From assembly GCA_000469685.2 (NCBI GenBank), contig LS997565.1, forward strand, positions 48,232,336 to 48,296,335: a stretch of DNA of 64,000 nucleotides, written 5' to 3'. How positions within the stretch are numbered: position 1 is the first letter of the stretch; the number at the start of each line of letters is the position of its first letter. The notes under the pieces were generated by a model. That model saw nothing but the letters and a program-made list of their open reading frames with translations. It had not been told where the DNA came from and made no database searches. The translations under genes and the position numbers were made by a program. This document shows positions 39,501 through 49,943 of this stretch, piece after piece. The stretch is from Haemonchus contortus (taxonomy: Eukaryota; Nematoda; Chromadorea; Rhabditida; Trichostrongylidae).

Positions 39501-42500
39501 TTTGTTTTCTTGAGAAAATTTGACAGAAATTCAGCTCATTCTTGACAAAGTGGGGCAGTAAAGGGTAAATAGTTCCGAAACTTCTTTTACACGGGGGACT
39601 CTTACACAACCTCTATTCACTTCCTGGAGCTTCCTAACTCTAGGTAAAAGCTACATTCTTCATAATGTTGGCAGATAGCGATGAGTTTCACTAATATCTT
39701 TAATGCCTCAAAATTCTTTTTACACTCGACCAGTATAAACTGAGTGGACCTGTATAAGCTGTTGCTTACCTCACAATAGCTGTGCATAGCTTTTGCGAAG
39801 GCTTCATCAGTAGGAATATTTGTTTCACCCTTGAGGAAAGCTTGAAATCTAAAATCAAAGGATAATGGGACTGTGAATTCAGAATTTCATGAATTGCTTC
39901 TGAAGTATTACCGTTCTTTCATACGAGCCAAATCCTGCTTGGTGACTTTCACTTGACGTCGGGCCATGTCCGTTGGTTGCTTGGCATTAAAGTGATACGC
40001 TACACATCGTGCCACAAATACGTACATTTGCAGGTTCTTCTTGTGTTCTTCTTCTTCACGTTCCGCCCTGAAAAATTTGAAAAAAATGATTTTTTTTTGT
40101 TGGAAAAATAAAGTTGTTTACAAAAAAACATCAAGAAAAAACTGCCAATAAAAAGTAGTCAGAAAACAAAAACAAATAACAAAAGAGATCAATAATCAAA
40201 AAAGAAAACAAACAACCAATTTGATGGATAATCAAAAGGTTCTATCCAATTCAACATAATTAGAAATTCACAACACTGTTCACCTACCGTATCCGTTCTT
40301 GCTCCTCTTTACTAAGAGTTGGTTCGTCATTCACTAATTGTGTTGGTACATCGTCTTCGTAGTCATTATCGGAGATGTCCTGCGACGATTGCAGCATCGG
40401 CCGAGAGACAGTCGAAATGGTACGGGCCTTTAAACATGAATAAAACGATTTCAGACCCATCAACGTTGGTCCCACCCACACAGCCAGCCGGCTGGAACTC
40501 GTAGTAGAAAATCAATAAACAGTGATAAGGAACAGCTTATTTCTGGTATTTGACTGAAGTAAAATAATCGCAATCGCTGATAATGGGTGCAACGGGGCGC
40601 CAGATCGACTCTGCTTTCTTTGTCTCCGTGGTATTCCAAAATTAGCCACAAATAGTCTCGAAATGCGCCATGCGCCGTACTTCGTTCAAAATTACAGGCA
40701 CGTTTCAATGCGTCTCGTGCCTAATAAGTGGCAAACACAGTTGGAAATGCTGCTCTGGATGGTCTTCAATCCCATGGCCACGAAGGGGGAGGAAGTTGGT
40801 GGAAGATTTAGGAAGTCAGCGAGAGACATCGCAAAAGACACTGTCATGGGCAAGGTGTAAACTGTGGCGAGGAAGCCTAATGCTGTTGAGCTCTTGTTGG
40901 ATGCAACACTCGACCCTTGAGTACTCCTACAGGGTTAACCAGGTTTCTCGAGTCTAGTATTCGCACTGATAACAGCCATCTTGGGACCCCACCTAACTCC
41001 AGTTGACACCAAAAGCTTACCAAAATGCTGCTAAAGCTCTAAATGATTGTGGTTCCCACACCCAGTGCACCTAGTGACCCATTTCCATAGTGATCTTTGG
41101 GGAAAGGCTTGGGAATTTTGACACGAAATCATCGTCATTCGACGGTTCCAAAGAAATTTAGCAAAAAGCTTATACAGGCAGGAAACGTTCTGCTTCTATC
41201 ATTAATATGAGAAGAAAGTGGGAAATGGGAGGTTGGAAGGAGGTTAAATGGAGTTCTAAGATGGAGAAAAGGAAATATATCTATAAAACAAAAGAGTTTC
41301 GTCATTCGACAATACGGCTGAGAATAGCGCATTCTCCCATAAAATATGGGGAATTCATTTGCATTTTGACGAATTCCTAGTTTGCTTCAATAGAAAGAAT
41401 GTGCATCGGATGCGATATTCACAAATTCAGGGTCGTCCAGGGCACGAATCTGCCCTTATAAAAGTAGGCCTCAACAAATATTTTAGGGTCACTGGATATT
41501 TCCTGGGATTGGACGAGTTTGTCAGGCACAAGAACGAACTTCTCATCTGCATTAATCAATATAGTTTTCGAAATTCGCCGTCATTTCGACTTCATTTGGA
41601 AATCGGATATATCCGATATTTACTCTAAAGCCAGGATTGTAAACAGTTGGTTGAGAGGAAGGTGTCAGAGGACCACAGACCAGCTTATCCTATCATCTCC
41701 CAGATTGAGAAACACAACAATCAGAAAGATGACATATATTAGGCCGTTGCTCGGTAGCCCCGTCGTTTGGAGATAGTCAGACCCACTTCTAAGCACTGTA
41801 CTGAGTTTTTGGGAGAAGAATTGGAGTTTTTGGTAACTACTCTTGAAGTAGCCACTTTAAGTAATTCACAAAATCATTTGAAATTCAATGAGAACGAAAC
41901 TATTTTGGTTAACTTCCAAAAGTGTTCATTGGTTCTCTGAAGAGTACAGACGAGGAGCATTTTCCTCCAAGAAATGTAAAATTAACTGGAACGAGGCATA
42001 AGTACTGATGCTCCATTGAAGCGCAATTAAGGGTTGACATCGTCTACATCTTGAACTTCAAAGTTAACTTTAAAAAAAGTCGGTTTAGCTCTGCACCTCG
42101 AAACTCCCACCAATCACCCAAAATCGACCAGGGCCTCCTTTTCGAAAGAGCTCTCAGCTCAGAAGATTTTCCACCTCTCTAAACTTGCCCTGTTGGAAAG
42201 GATCGATTTTTGTTTGCGCTGTTATGTAATGATTTATACATAAATAATTATTTTCTCATTTTGATTGCCGTTTACGAATGTAAATGGCAATCAAAATGTT
42301 AGGGTGCGAATAATGTGCAAATCATGGCGGCCCAATGGAGAAGTGATCCTTTGGACTTATGGTATCTGAATAGAGGATCTCTGTCCAAACTATAAATATT
42401 TGAATATTGCTACCGTTTAAAAAAAACCAAAAAATGGTGAGGATTCAAACCCATGACCTAGAGACATTGAAGAGGAATACTTTCCCAACAACACCCTCAA

Positions 42501-45500
42501 ACGCCTTTCTCAGGCAGTTTACCGACTATGACGTGAAGATTGGTAACCGATTACTTTTTTCTGCTCGGCCATAACTCCCAAGAGTATAAAATTCACAGGC
42601 GGTTACTTTGAGATGCCCCCTGAGTTTCCTAAGCTTCATCGATGTTGCAAAATGTCTTTGCTCTCGCCGAGCTCATCAGTCAACATATTGACAGTTCGTG
42701 AGTTCATCACCGCTGCTCTTGGGGGTTGACCCTTGGACGAGTTTACTTCATTCTTATTTTCGCAGTAGTTTATTTTGTTCGATTTTCGAGGTCCAGTACC
42801 TAAGTAATTAAAAGTTTGAACGAGGCAAACAACTACTAGCCGTAAATCCACTATTGTGAACACCCATCCACCGCCTCTCTACGGTTTGCAAATAATAAAT
42901 GAGTATCGATTTTCCAGACTTGCAATCAATACTAATTCTAAAACATATTAATCGGTGGAAACATGAGGATACGGTAAAAAAAAAGAGGCAATGCAATCAT
43001 CGGGGTCCGCACGAAGCAAACCCCTTTCATAGGAAAAGGGTAAGTCACGAGGATGCGGTCTATATTTGCTCAAACATTATCAATCGATTCTTCGCTGCTG
43101 TGCGCGATATGTTGTGCACGAAAAAGGAGAAAGGAGTTTCTACGCTGTAGTTTCTTGCACTTCCGAGAAACTCGCTATCATTGTGGAGTAGATCTTCACA
43201 GAGCAACCTCTTCCATGAGAAAAATACTGTACAGTATACAGTATTAGCATACCTTGCCATATCTGATAGCTAGAGAGCAAGCAACTTTGAAAAAGCGGAC
43301 TTAATAGGTATTGATTGATCATCGGAACCAGAAATTAGATGAGATCACTGAATTTGGCGATTAAATAGCTTTTATCAAGAAAGTTAGTTTGCTTCGCTTG
43401 CAAAGCTTTCATCAAGAGCCAACGATCCTACTGTAACCAATAAAATACCTATCGATTTCCGTGATAGACCAAAAAGAACGGGCAATTGCAGAATTTCATG
43501 GCCATCGTGCCGATTGTGTTACGCTATGCATAATATGAATTGTGGGCCCACATTTATAGCATCTGACTTTCCATACATCACACCTCTAATGGATCAAACA
43601 AGGGCAGAGGCAGGATTTCAGAATCGCCTGACTTGCTGAAGGACTACAAGGGACCCTAACGATGGAGCAGGCTCTGACCTTTGTTTCGAGTCTGCTTCGG
43701 GAAGCAATGATTAGTTTCATCAAAAATGAAATTAATACACTTCTGAAATGTTTTTGGGGCATGTTTACCCTTTCGAATAAGTGTTGATGAGATAAAACTG
43801 TCTAGCCAATCGGTCATGCAGCCTTCAAGTGTGCGTTAGTGCGTACTGGAAGTAATGATAGCTTAAAAGTAATGATAACTGAATTGAAAACGGAAACTGA
43901 CGGATCGTGCCGGTGTCTGGCTGTGACATGAGTCTTTCCGACGGTATGTACTGCTGCTATTGTTCCGTTTTAACGAATTCGTTTGACTGACGGAATCCGA
44001 TGGAGCCGGCGATGCCGAACGTGGTGAGAGCTGGCCAAGTACTGGTCGCTTCTTGAGCGAATACGTCAACTAAACGAAATCATCGAAAACAAATGCTTTG
44101 AAACGTACTGAACAGAATCGTAAAATAATAAGTGTTTTTCGGAGGTTACCCGGGGTCGGTTCATTGGTATGAGACTCGTTTGGGAGGATAAAAGCGCAAA
44201 GATGTTTTCCGGCTGGCTACCGGGCCATACGCGCATTCATTACGACACTAAGATTCTGAATGGAAATCGAATGCGGGACGCATCCCTCAGACGGGATTGT
44301 TTCTACAACAGCTCTGCCCAAATGTCGCCTTCAATTGTGGAAGCTCCCCATTTGTTTCGTCAGAACAGCTATTTCTTCCGAAACACTAACAAACTTAGCG
44401 CTGCCATCTCCTCGTATGTCTGCCCTCATTAAGGAATGCTGCTTAAAGTTGGATCTAATTAGTCATGGCATGTCTTCCAAGGCTACTTTTGACATTGCAC
44501 TTCGTGAAAGTAGAGTTGGAATTTCAAAAAGTCTACAGAAAAAGCGCTAATGAAGCCCTGCTTGAATAACTGGCTGGACATGAAAATGACATTACCAGAA
44601 CATAATAAGTAGGCGGCCTAATGGGTTCTGGTTTCGGAGATACCCCATCGCAACTGTTTGATCCCAACCCACCAGCGCACTTAAATCCTTAGGTATGTAT
44701 TTTTATGACCAAATATTTGATTCTGTGTCTTATCAAGGTAAAAAGGCCATTGTTCCCCGATCATGTACAATTATTTACAGTACTCTATGGTCTAGGTGAT
44801 GAGATGAATGGACTTCAAGAGGGGCCAAATACGAGATGAATACCAACGAATCTCTACCTACACATCTTCCACTCGATGCTTACTCTTTCATACTTTATAT
44901 TCAATTTGGCGTAGGCGACTCTTCGGGAATGTTATTTATTCATTGACTGGGTCGGTATGAGAGGGCAGGAAGTGATGGGATAGTGGGGAGTGGCTGCGGG
45001 TCCAAAGATCCGATTAAGGGGCTGATCTTGTCCTGGTCACTAAGCCGTCCCTTCTACGTAGGTTCATCGGATAGAATCGGACTTGTCCGAAAATGTAAAA
45101 CCCCGTTTCCTCATAATGTAATACTGACGGTACTGACGAAAACATACCCAAAACCCTGGCTGAAAGACAGATGCATGGCGCTACTCTGGATGATATGGTT
45201 TTTTAGACCGGTTATGAGTAGAAGTGGCGCGAGGAAAACTAGGCGCTCCTGAATCACCCTGGAATCGCAGTGCTCCTTAGTTGCCTTCCCCTTTCCTCCC
45301 CCTGTCCCACTCCCACACAAAGGTGGACTTTGCCTTCAATAATATGCATCACTAGCAGAATGTCGTCGATTATTCATAAGCATTAGATGCACTGATGTGT
45401 AAAATCCCGCAGTAAAATACAAAGCCACGGCTCGTCCTTCGCTCTTTGAGCCGTGCCTTCCAAGCCGGAAGTAACTCACGTAAGTAGCCATCAAATTACT

Positions 45501-47743
45501 CGAAGGTTTCTGAGGTAGTCAAACGAATTATGTATGAATAAGGCAAGCGGGAAAGAATTGTCGGTAAACCAATCATCCAATCATGCATATAGGTTCAGGT
45601 GCGTGTTCGGGTAGAAAAGTCAAAGGTAAGGGTACGATCTGGGATTAGAATTGGAGGGGTGGAGATTTGAAGCGCTTCTGCTTCAATACTGGAAAGGCTG
45701 CCATGAAAAACTGTCCGGTGTCGATTTCGATCACCCTGACAGTGCCTTTACATGTGACTATCATTCGATAGCTTGGGAATCGCCTTCGATATCCAAAAAG
45801 TATCACTACCTTAGTTCAATAGAGCTTTATCGGTATGGCCAAACATGAAGTGAGCACTGGGTACTGGTAACAGACTCTAAGCCGGTAAATACTGGAGGAT
45901 TAAGAATGAGCTAATATCGTCAAGTACTTGCAGAAGATAGACAATAATTTTTAGACGAAGGAAAGCCCCCATGAACACCTTCAGGAAACCTCTATTATTT
46001 CTTGGTTACCCACACGTTACACACCTACTCTCGTGCTTTCCTCCATAAATAGAGCTGTTGGGTATGAAGAAGGTTTTGAAAAATGCTTCCGAGAAGTTCT
46101 CCAAGTCGACCTTCCAATTATGACGTAATTCTGAGCTACATCAGCACTTCACGACTTCCTTGGGACCTTTTAATTCCCCTGTCACCTCTCTATCTCCCCA
46201 ATGAGGATTCCCCTAATAAATCATGAAATCCACACCTATCGTCAGTAATTCCCTATGCCAATCCGTTAATGGATTGCTGCTTGACGTCAGTAGGTCGTTT
46301 TAAAGGCTTTCCTTTCTCCCTAGCACCAATATCTAAGCAATCCTCCCCCGATAATTTCTTCCTAGCGTGATTAGCCGTAATATGACTGGCTCATGGATCG
46401 ACGTTGGTAGACTAAAGTTCAAATGAAAGACGACAAGTCGTTGGCTTTACTTATGAAACCTCTTACTGATTCGCTAAATACCGACGTCGATCCATGAGCC
46501 ACTCATATTACGACTTTATTTAAGTGGTGGTTGGAACGGGTTAGAAGAAGAACTCAGTCCCTTGCAGAGGATTGATTGCTGTCCCCAACGGTTTGAAACG
46601 AAGTGGACGTTCTGTCATTCCTTGGCAACATTCCGAGCGAAACTTCTGAAATCGTCTGAGAGACACCCGCGCAGCAGTCGGGTGGAGGATGTTCGCTTGC
46701 TTTGTTTCGTCCCTCTCGCAAAGGAGCATTATTCGCAGACCGCAAAGGATAGTCCCATGGGGAACATTGATTTTTTGGCGTTACTGGAGTGGAAGGAACA
46801 AGTCCGCCTCAGAGTTAAAAAGGACGTTCAGGAATTGATCGAGCTTGGATTACACCACACATATATCTTACCCCAAAGTCGCACTCCATGATGATGAGCT
46901 CAACCAGGTCACTTCTACTGTTGAAAGAGTTCATTCATGGTTTCAGTTGAGGTTGGATAAATAGGAAGTGCTAAATTTCATGCCAGTAAAAATACAGTGG
47001 AGGGAACGGAAGGATGCTAGCTAAGACGAAGCCCTCCTTCGTGCTGTAGACTTGGGACTTGCACGGAGTCTCAGAGAAAAGATTCGGTGCAATGACCTGT
47101 TCTCCGTTACTGCAAGCAACAGGCTGAGTTCTTCTTCCCATTTTCTCTAGGCGTTAATCCCTCGCCCTTGCAGGGTCCACTATTCTTGTCAGTCGTCTCC
47201 AGTTCCTTCTGTCTACGTCATCTCTTGCCGTCACTTTAGCTCCAGCGAGGACCTTCTTGATCTGGTCCTACCAACTCTTCTCTGGGGTTCCACATTGCCG
47301 CTCCAGTTGAGCCTCTACTACCTCCTTTACTTCTTTCCACTGCCTTACCTTACGTGAACAACACCACCTTTATTGGTTAGAGTCAAAAAAAGCTGAATGC
47401 TGAGCCCCCCAATGGGACGTGTACTTGCTCACAATCACCCCCACGAACCCTACATGAAAAGCGCACTTGCTTCTGGTTATCCGCTCGTATCCGGGCCGCG
47501 AACTATGAACGCGAACGCGCCCTCATAGCCTGTACACCAAGATTATATTTTGTTTGAGCCACAAAAATTACAGTATTAAAGCGGAAAATGAAAAACAAAA
47601 ATCGTAGAAAATAAATAAGAGAAGTAGAAACTAACAAAATGTGGACCTAAAATTAAAATGAATAAAAATAAATATCGACTCACATCTGGTTCTTCATTTA
47701 CAAAATCATCGTCATCGTCCTCACTACTACTGGCACCTAGCAT
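24548..47743 (-). CDS. unc-31: UNC-31/CAPS, calcium-dependent activator protein for secretion (32 coding exons, about 1335 aa)
   Basis: Cytosolic/peripheral-membrane protein that docks and primes dense-core vesicles for calcium-triggered release of neuropeptides and hormones; in worms it acts in neurons and endocrine cells. The model of 32 exons keeps frame throughout and gives about 1335 aa, close to known family lengths (about 1350-1380). In order: an acidic N-terminus ([14 protein letters not shown]); a Ser-rich exon; the conserved CAPS N-terminal block with [20 protein letters not shown]; a C2 domain near residues 420-550 ([10 protein letters not shown]); a PH domain near 552-660 (WKKWKRRFF, and [13 protein letters not shown]), which binds PI(4,5)P2 in this family; the CAPS-specific [17 protein letters not shown] block; and a Munc13-homology region near 880-1120 containing [16 protein letters not shown]. 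All were recognised from knowledge of the family. The ATG abuts a T-rich CAG acceptor. The stop at 24548 assumes read-through of the last exon; see the findings. Confidence 0.95.
24915..24942 (+). repeat. (TTC)n microsatellite in an unc-31 intron
   Basis: About nine TTC/CTT units between two unc-31 C-terminal exons. Confidence 0.9.
28492..28562. repeat. 71-bp hairpin element in an unc-31 intron
   Basis: GATCGTTTCAAAAGA at 28492-28506 is the exact reverse complement of TCTTTTGAAACGATC at 28548-28562. It is probably a tiny MITE. Confidence 0.6.
29911..30210. mobile_element. GC-rich inverted-repeat element in an unc-31 intron
   Basis: Left arm GCCGAAAGTAGGTCAC is opposed to GTCGAAAATAGGTCAC on the right strand, with weaker matching outward (CTCGCGT, GAGAAA). 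It stands out by its CpG-rich composition from the A+T-rich intron between exons 30529-30652 and 29757-29863. Confidence 0.45.
30529..34067 (-). other. unc-31: unc-31 exon map, C2-PH and CAPS-specific part
   Basis: Exons: 33965-34067, 33576-33703, 33391-33502, 33084-33290, 32813-32924, 32271-32374, 32053-32175, 31905-31997, 31662-31849, 31012-31113, 30711-30774, 30529-30652. The C2 domain spans the first four. The PH domain runs from the end of 33084-33290 to the start of 32053-32175. Confidence 0.9.
39386..39570. mobile_element. MITE-like inverted-repeat element, 185 bp, in an unc-31 intron
   Basis: CCTTTACTGCCCCACTTTGT near the left end faces its reverse complement ACAAAGTGGGGCAGTAAAGG at the right end. 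The arms extend further (GAGAATGA / TCATTCTTG). It lies between exons 39770-39848 and 38869-38940. Confidence 0.75.
42257..42298. repeat. 42-bp near-perfect hairpin in unc-31 intron 2
   Basis: Arms of 19 bases (CATTTTGATTGCCGTTTAC and its reverse complement) with one mismatch and a 4-base loop GAAT. It is too long to be chance in this A+T context and may be a solo miniature element. Confidence 0.6.
44140..44305 (+). repeat. tRNA-derived SINE-like repeat, 3' half
   Basis: GGTATGAGACTCGTTTGGGA, CCGGCTGGCTACCGGGCC and CGACACTAAGATTCTGAATG, ending GGGACGCATCCCTCAGACGG. The tRNA-like head is missing. It lies in unc-31 intron 1. Confidence 0.6.
46376..46512. mobile_element. MITE-like inverted-repeat element, 137 bp, in unc-31 intron 1
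   Basis: GGCTCATGGATCGACGT near the left end opposes ACGTCGATCCATGAGCC on the right, within longer arms starting CGTAATATGA. No clear target duplication was seen. Confidence 0.7.
47152..47346 (-). pseudogene. Degenerate 3' end of a non-LTR (LINE) retrotransposon ORF
   Basis: The minus-strand translation gives a segment of the type [10 protein letters not shown], an in-frame TAG, then [19 protein letters not shown] and [16 protein letters not shown] followed by a stop. A basic GxP..W motif followed by ARDR..W..L at the end of the reading frame is characteristic of RTE/CR1-type polyprotein C-termini. Family identity is inferred from that pattern only. Confidence 0.4.
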
Positions 47744-47757
47744 CTGAAAAAAATTGA
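47744..47757 (-). promoter_or_regulatory. unc-31: Probable spliced-leader trans-splice acceptor of unc-31
   Basis: On the minus strand AATTTTTTTCAG lies immediately before the ATG, with no coding sequence needed upstream. In nematodes this arrangement is typical of a spliced-leader acceptor. A cis-intron following a non-coding exon 1 would look the same. Confidence 0.5.
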
Positions 47758-49167
47758 GCCTTATGGCCTCAGAAAATATGGCTTAGTAAAATAACGGCAG
47801 CGAAGCAATTTCGTCGTCGACGGCATAAAAGGTTTTCGACGAAAATCAATTGAAAAGTTGGATTGAATGGAAATTTCAATGAAAAGACGTCCTCATCAAG
47901 AATCACATAGAAGAAATGTCGAATTCAAGGAAAGCAAACAAGGACAAATGGAATTTGTCAATATTTGATATGTGGAAACGAACGGAAGGCAAGAAATGGA
48001 GTCTCCGAGAAGTGGATGTAGTAGACAAAGTACGGTGGAAGAAACGAAAGGGAAATGAGCCACGAAAACGAAACAAATGGATTTGGCCCCAGTTTTGGCA
48101 TCCATGATGGTGGAACATGTCGGTAGTAAGTTTTTCTTCTGAAGAATACCCTTTGAATTTTGAATTCCGATCAAAATAGGACCCATCTATCTTTTTTGGA
48201 AAAGGAAGAGGGGCAGCTGATGAGGGGAGAAATCTGATTTCATGCCCTTTTTTTTGACTCAAATCCCACCCTCTCCTACCCCGTCTATCAAGCTCTCCCT
48301 CTATACTGGCAAAGATTTGTCCCTAAAGTTCAGCCCTAGACTGATTCCCACTCCCCTCCTCCCTTTCCTCTTACCCTTCTTGGACGATGATTATAATCAA
48401 ATTCTGGGAATGTCTCCTTCGTTTTCTCAAGTGTTCACCCTGCTAAGGATTGTTCAAAGTCCATCCCTGGTGCGACTTCCCCTTCCTTCCTCCCCCACTT
48501 ACACTCTCTGGACGCTGTGAAGAATCGACTTTTGCTGTAGTCACCTTCTCATCCGTGGGCGTTCACTTACTACTGATGTTGTTCGAAGCATGCCTGGACC
48601 CTGACTGGCATATTGTCTAGGTTAGGCGAGCCATTACACGATACGACCAGATACGACGTATTCAGATTGGAGCTGAGTTGAGGGGAAAGTGGGAGATTTG
48701 GAGGGAATAAGCGACGAAAGCCGCGGGCGGAATCAGCCAGCTAGACGGGTGTCGACGAAAAAGAAATGCAGCAGCAGCAGCGGTGCATGACTGCGAAAGT
48801 GCTTTTGTCACTTCACTGCCATAAGGGATTCCCCGAATTAATGAACAATGCTGAAGCGTCAAACAAAGGGACCACAGAGCCTTAAAAAAAGGTTATCTAT
48901 TACCGAGAAAGGAGTTGTTAGATGCTGGTCGATACATCTGCCTATGCACCACGTTCCCGTCCAACAGGTGAAAATTGAAATTGACTGAATGGATATGAAA
49001 TTTTTTCAATGGCTTTAGTAAGTCACCTGACGTTCTATACAGAATAGTATCGTCTACTTTGAGCCATCGCCTCAACTACTCCTTCAGAAAGTCGAAATTC
49101 GGGTCAATGTGGTTGAGATTTTCGTCTACAGAAGCATACGCCATTTCTGACTTTGTTACTGTAATGG
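47758..49167. other. unc-31: unc-31 upstream region; no gene seen
   Basis: Should contain the unc-31 promoter and any 5' non-coding exon, but no TATA-like or other definable motif can be assigned. CAGCAGCAGCAG simple sequence lies near 48768-48780. Long open frames (47896-48262) overlap each other in several phases and have no recognisable product. Confidence 0.35.
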
Positions 49168-49408
49168 GGTGGAGATGGTTTAGTGGCAACTGGTACACCA
49201 ACAGTCCGCGGTGTCCGAAGTTCATACTCTTATCGGTGCTCGCCCGAGTCAGTGAAGTCTCTCACTCCTTGAGTAGTATCAGACTCGTCTGGGAAGACAG
49301 ATGCACTGACTTGAACATCGGCCGTTGACCGCAAGTCATGTAAGAAGCATTCAAATCACTATCTAGGATTCCGAATGGAATTTGGATGCAGGGCGCATCC
49401 CAATGACG
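49168..49408 (+). repeat. tRNA-derived SINE-like repeat, diverged
   Basis: GGTGGAGATGGTTTAGTGGC head, CAGACTCGTCTGGGAAGACA, GACTTGAACATCGGCC and GCAGGGCGCATCCC. It lies about 100 bases upstream of the LTR retrotransposon. Confidence 0.55.
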
Positions 49409-49506
49409 GAACTACTTAGCGCAGAAGTACAGATTATCTTTTTATTACTACAGAGTATCACTTATTACTCCTAATCGTAATTTTTATCATATTTATTTTT
49501 ATTTAT

Positions 49507-49716
49507 TGTTGTGTATAGTGGTGGTTATGATGATAACCACTAGAGTGGTCTTATCCACTATGTTGTTGAGGCTATATAAATGAGAGTTCGGTATGGTGGT
49601 AGTTCATTCCTGCCCAGTCTACTTCGCCTCCAGCTGTATCGGCAGTGCTTCCAATAAACGTCGTATCCAGTATCTGTTCTGCTGCAAGGCTATCAAGACA
49701 GTAGTGGAACACAACA
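49507..49716 (+). repeat. 5' LTR of the Gypsy-type element
   Basis: Carries a TATATAA box (49573-49579) and AATAAA (49653-49658), so it holds both promoter and poly(A) functions. Near its start is a hairpin GTGGTTAT-GATG-ATAACCAC followed by the near-palindrome ACCACTAGAGTGGT. Confidence 0.95.
49573..49579 (+). promoter_or_regulatory. TATA box of the 5' LTR
   Basis: TATATAA inside the LTR, 74 bases upstream of the AATAAA signal. The identical site occurs in the 3' LTR at 54310-54316. Confidence 0.7.
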
Positions 49717-49805
49717 GTGGCGATCAGGATATTCCGAGAATCACGCTGGACATACGACAATATCCAACTAGCGACTATCCTTGTATATCCGACAAGAAAA
49801 CCTGA
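49593..49805 (+). CDS. Small upstream frame beginning in the LTR
   Basis: A 70-codon frame starts 14 bases after the LTR TATA box and ends before the Gag-Pol ATG. Its start may lie upstream of the true transcription start, in which case it would not be in the genomic RNA. No domain was recognised. It might act as a leader frame lowering Gag-Pol translation; that is inference. Confidence 0.2.
   Translation: MVVVHSCPVYFASSCIGSASNKRRIQYLFCCKAIKTVVEHNSGDQDIPRITLDIRQYPTSDYPCISDKKT
49718..49735 (+). other. Candidate primer-binding site
   Basis: One base after the LTR the sequence begins TGGCGATCAGGATATTCC. TGG is the complement of a tRNA CCA end, as expected for a minus-strand primer site. The matching tRNA was not identified. 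Confidence 0.55.
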
Positions 49806-49943
49806 ACTCGCAGATAAGTTGCCCAGACGATTTTAGTCACTCCAGAGCAGCACTGAGTGGGATAAGCCTCACTCATTGAAGAGGACACTTTTGCTCATTC
49901 GATTTTCTTTATTGAGTTTCTGCTCTTTTCTTGTTTGCTAACG

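Larger units (their letters stand above)
36526..47743 (-). other. unc-31: unc-31 exon map, N-terminal part
   Basis: Exons in transcript order: 47684-47743, 43902-44069 (Ser-rich, phase 0-0), 40288-40427, 39912-40067, 39770-39848, 38869-38940, 38647-38789, 37967-38099, 37730-37810, 36526-36680. Introns 1 and 2 are long (about 3.6 and 3.5 kb) and contain repeats. Acceptors are mostly TTTCAG or TTTTAG. Confidence 0.85.

Noticed and set aside
40663..40957. Plus-strand frames near 40.7 kb resembling a LINE C-terminus
   Set aside because: Only vague basic/tryptophan spacing; no conserved motif could be fixed, so no element was called.
46562..46891. 109-codon plus-strand frame in unc-31 intron 1
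   Set aside because: No recognisable domain, no splice context, and overlapping minus-strand frames of similar quality; treated as chance.
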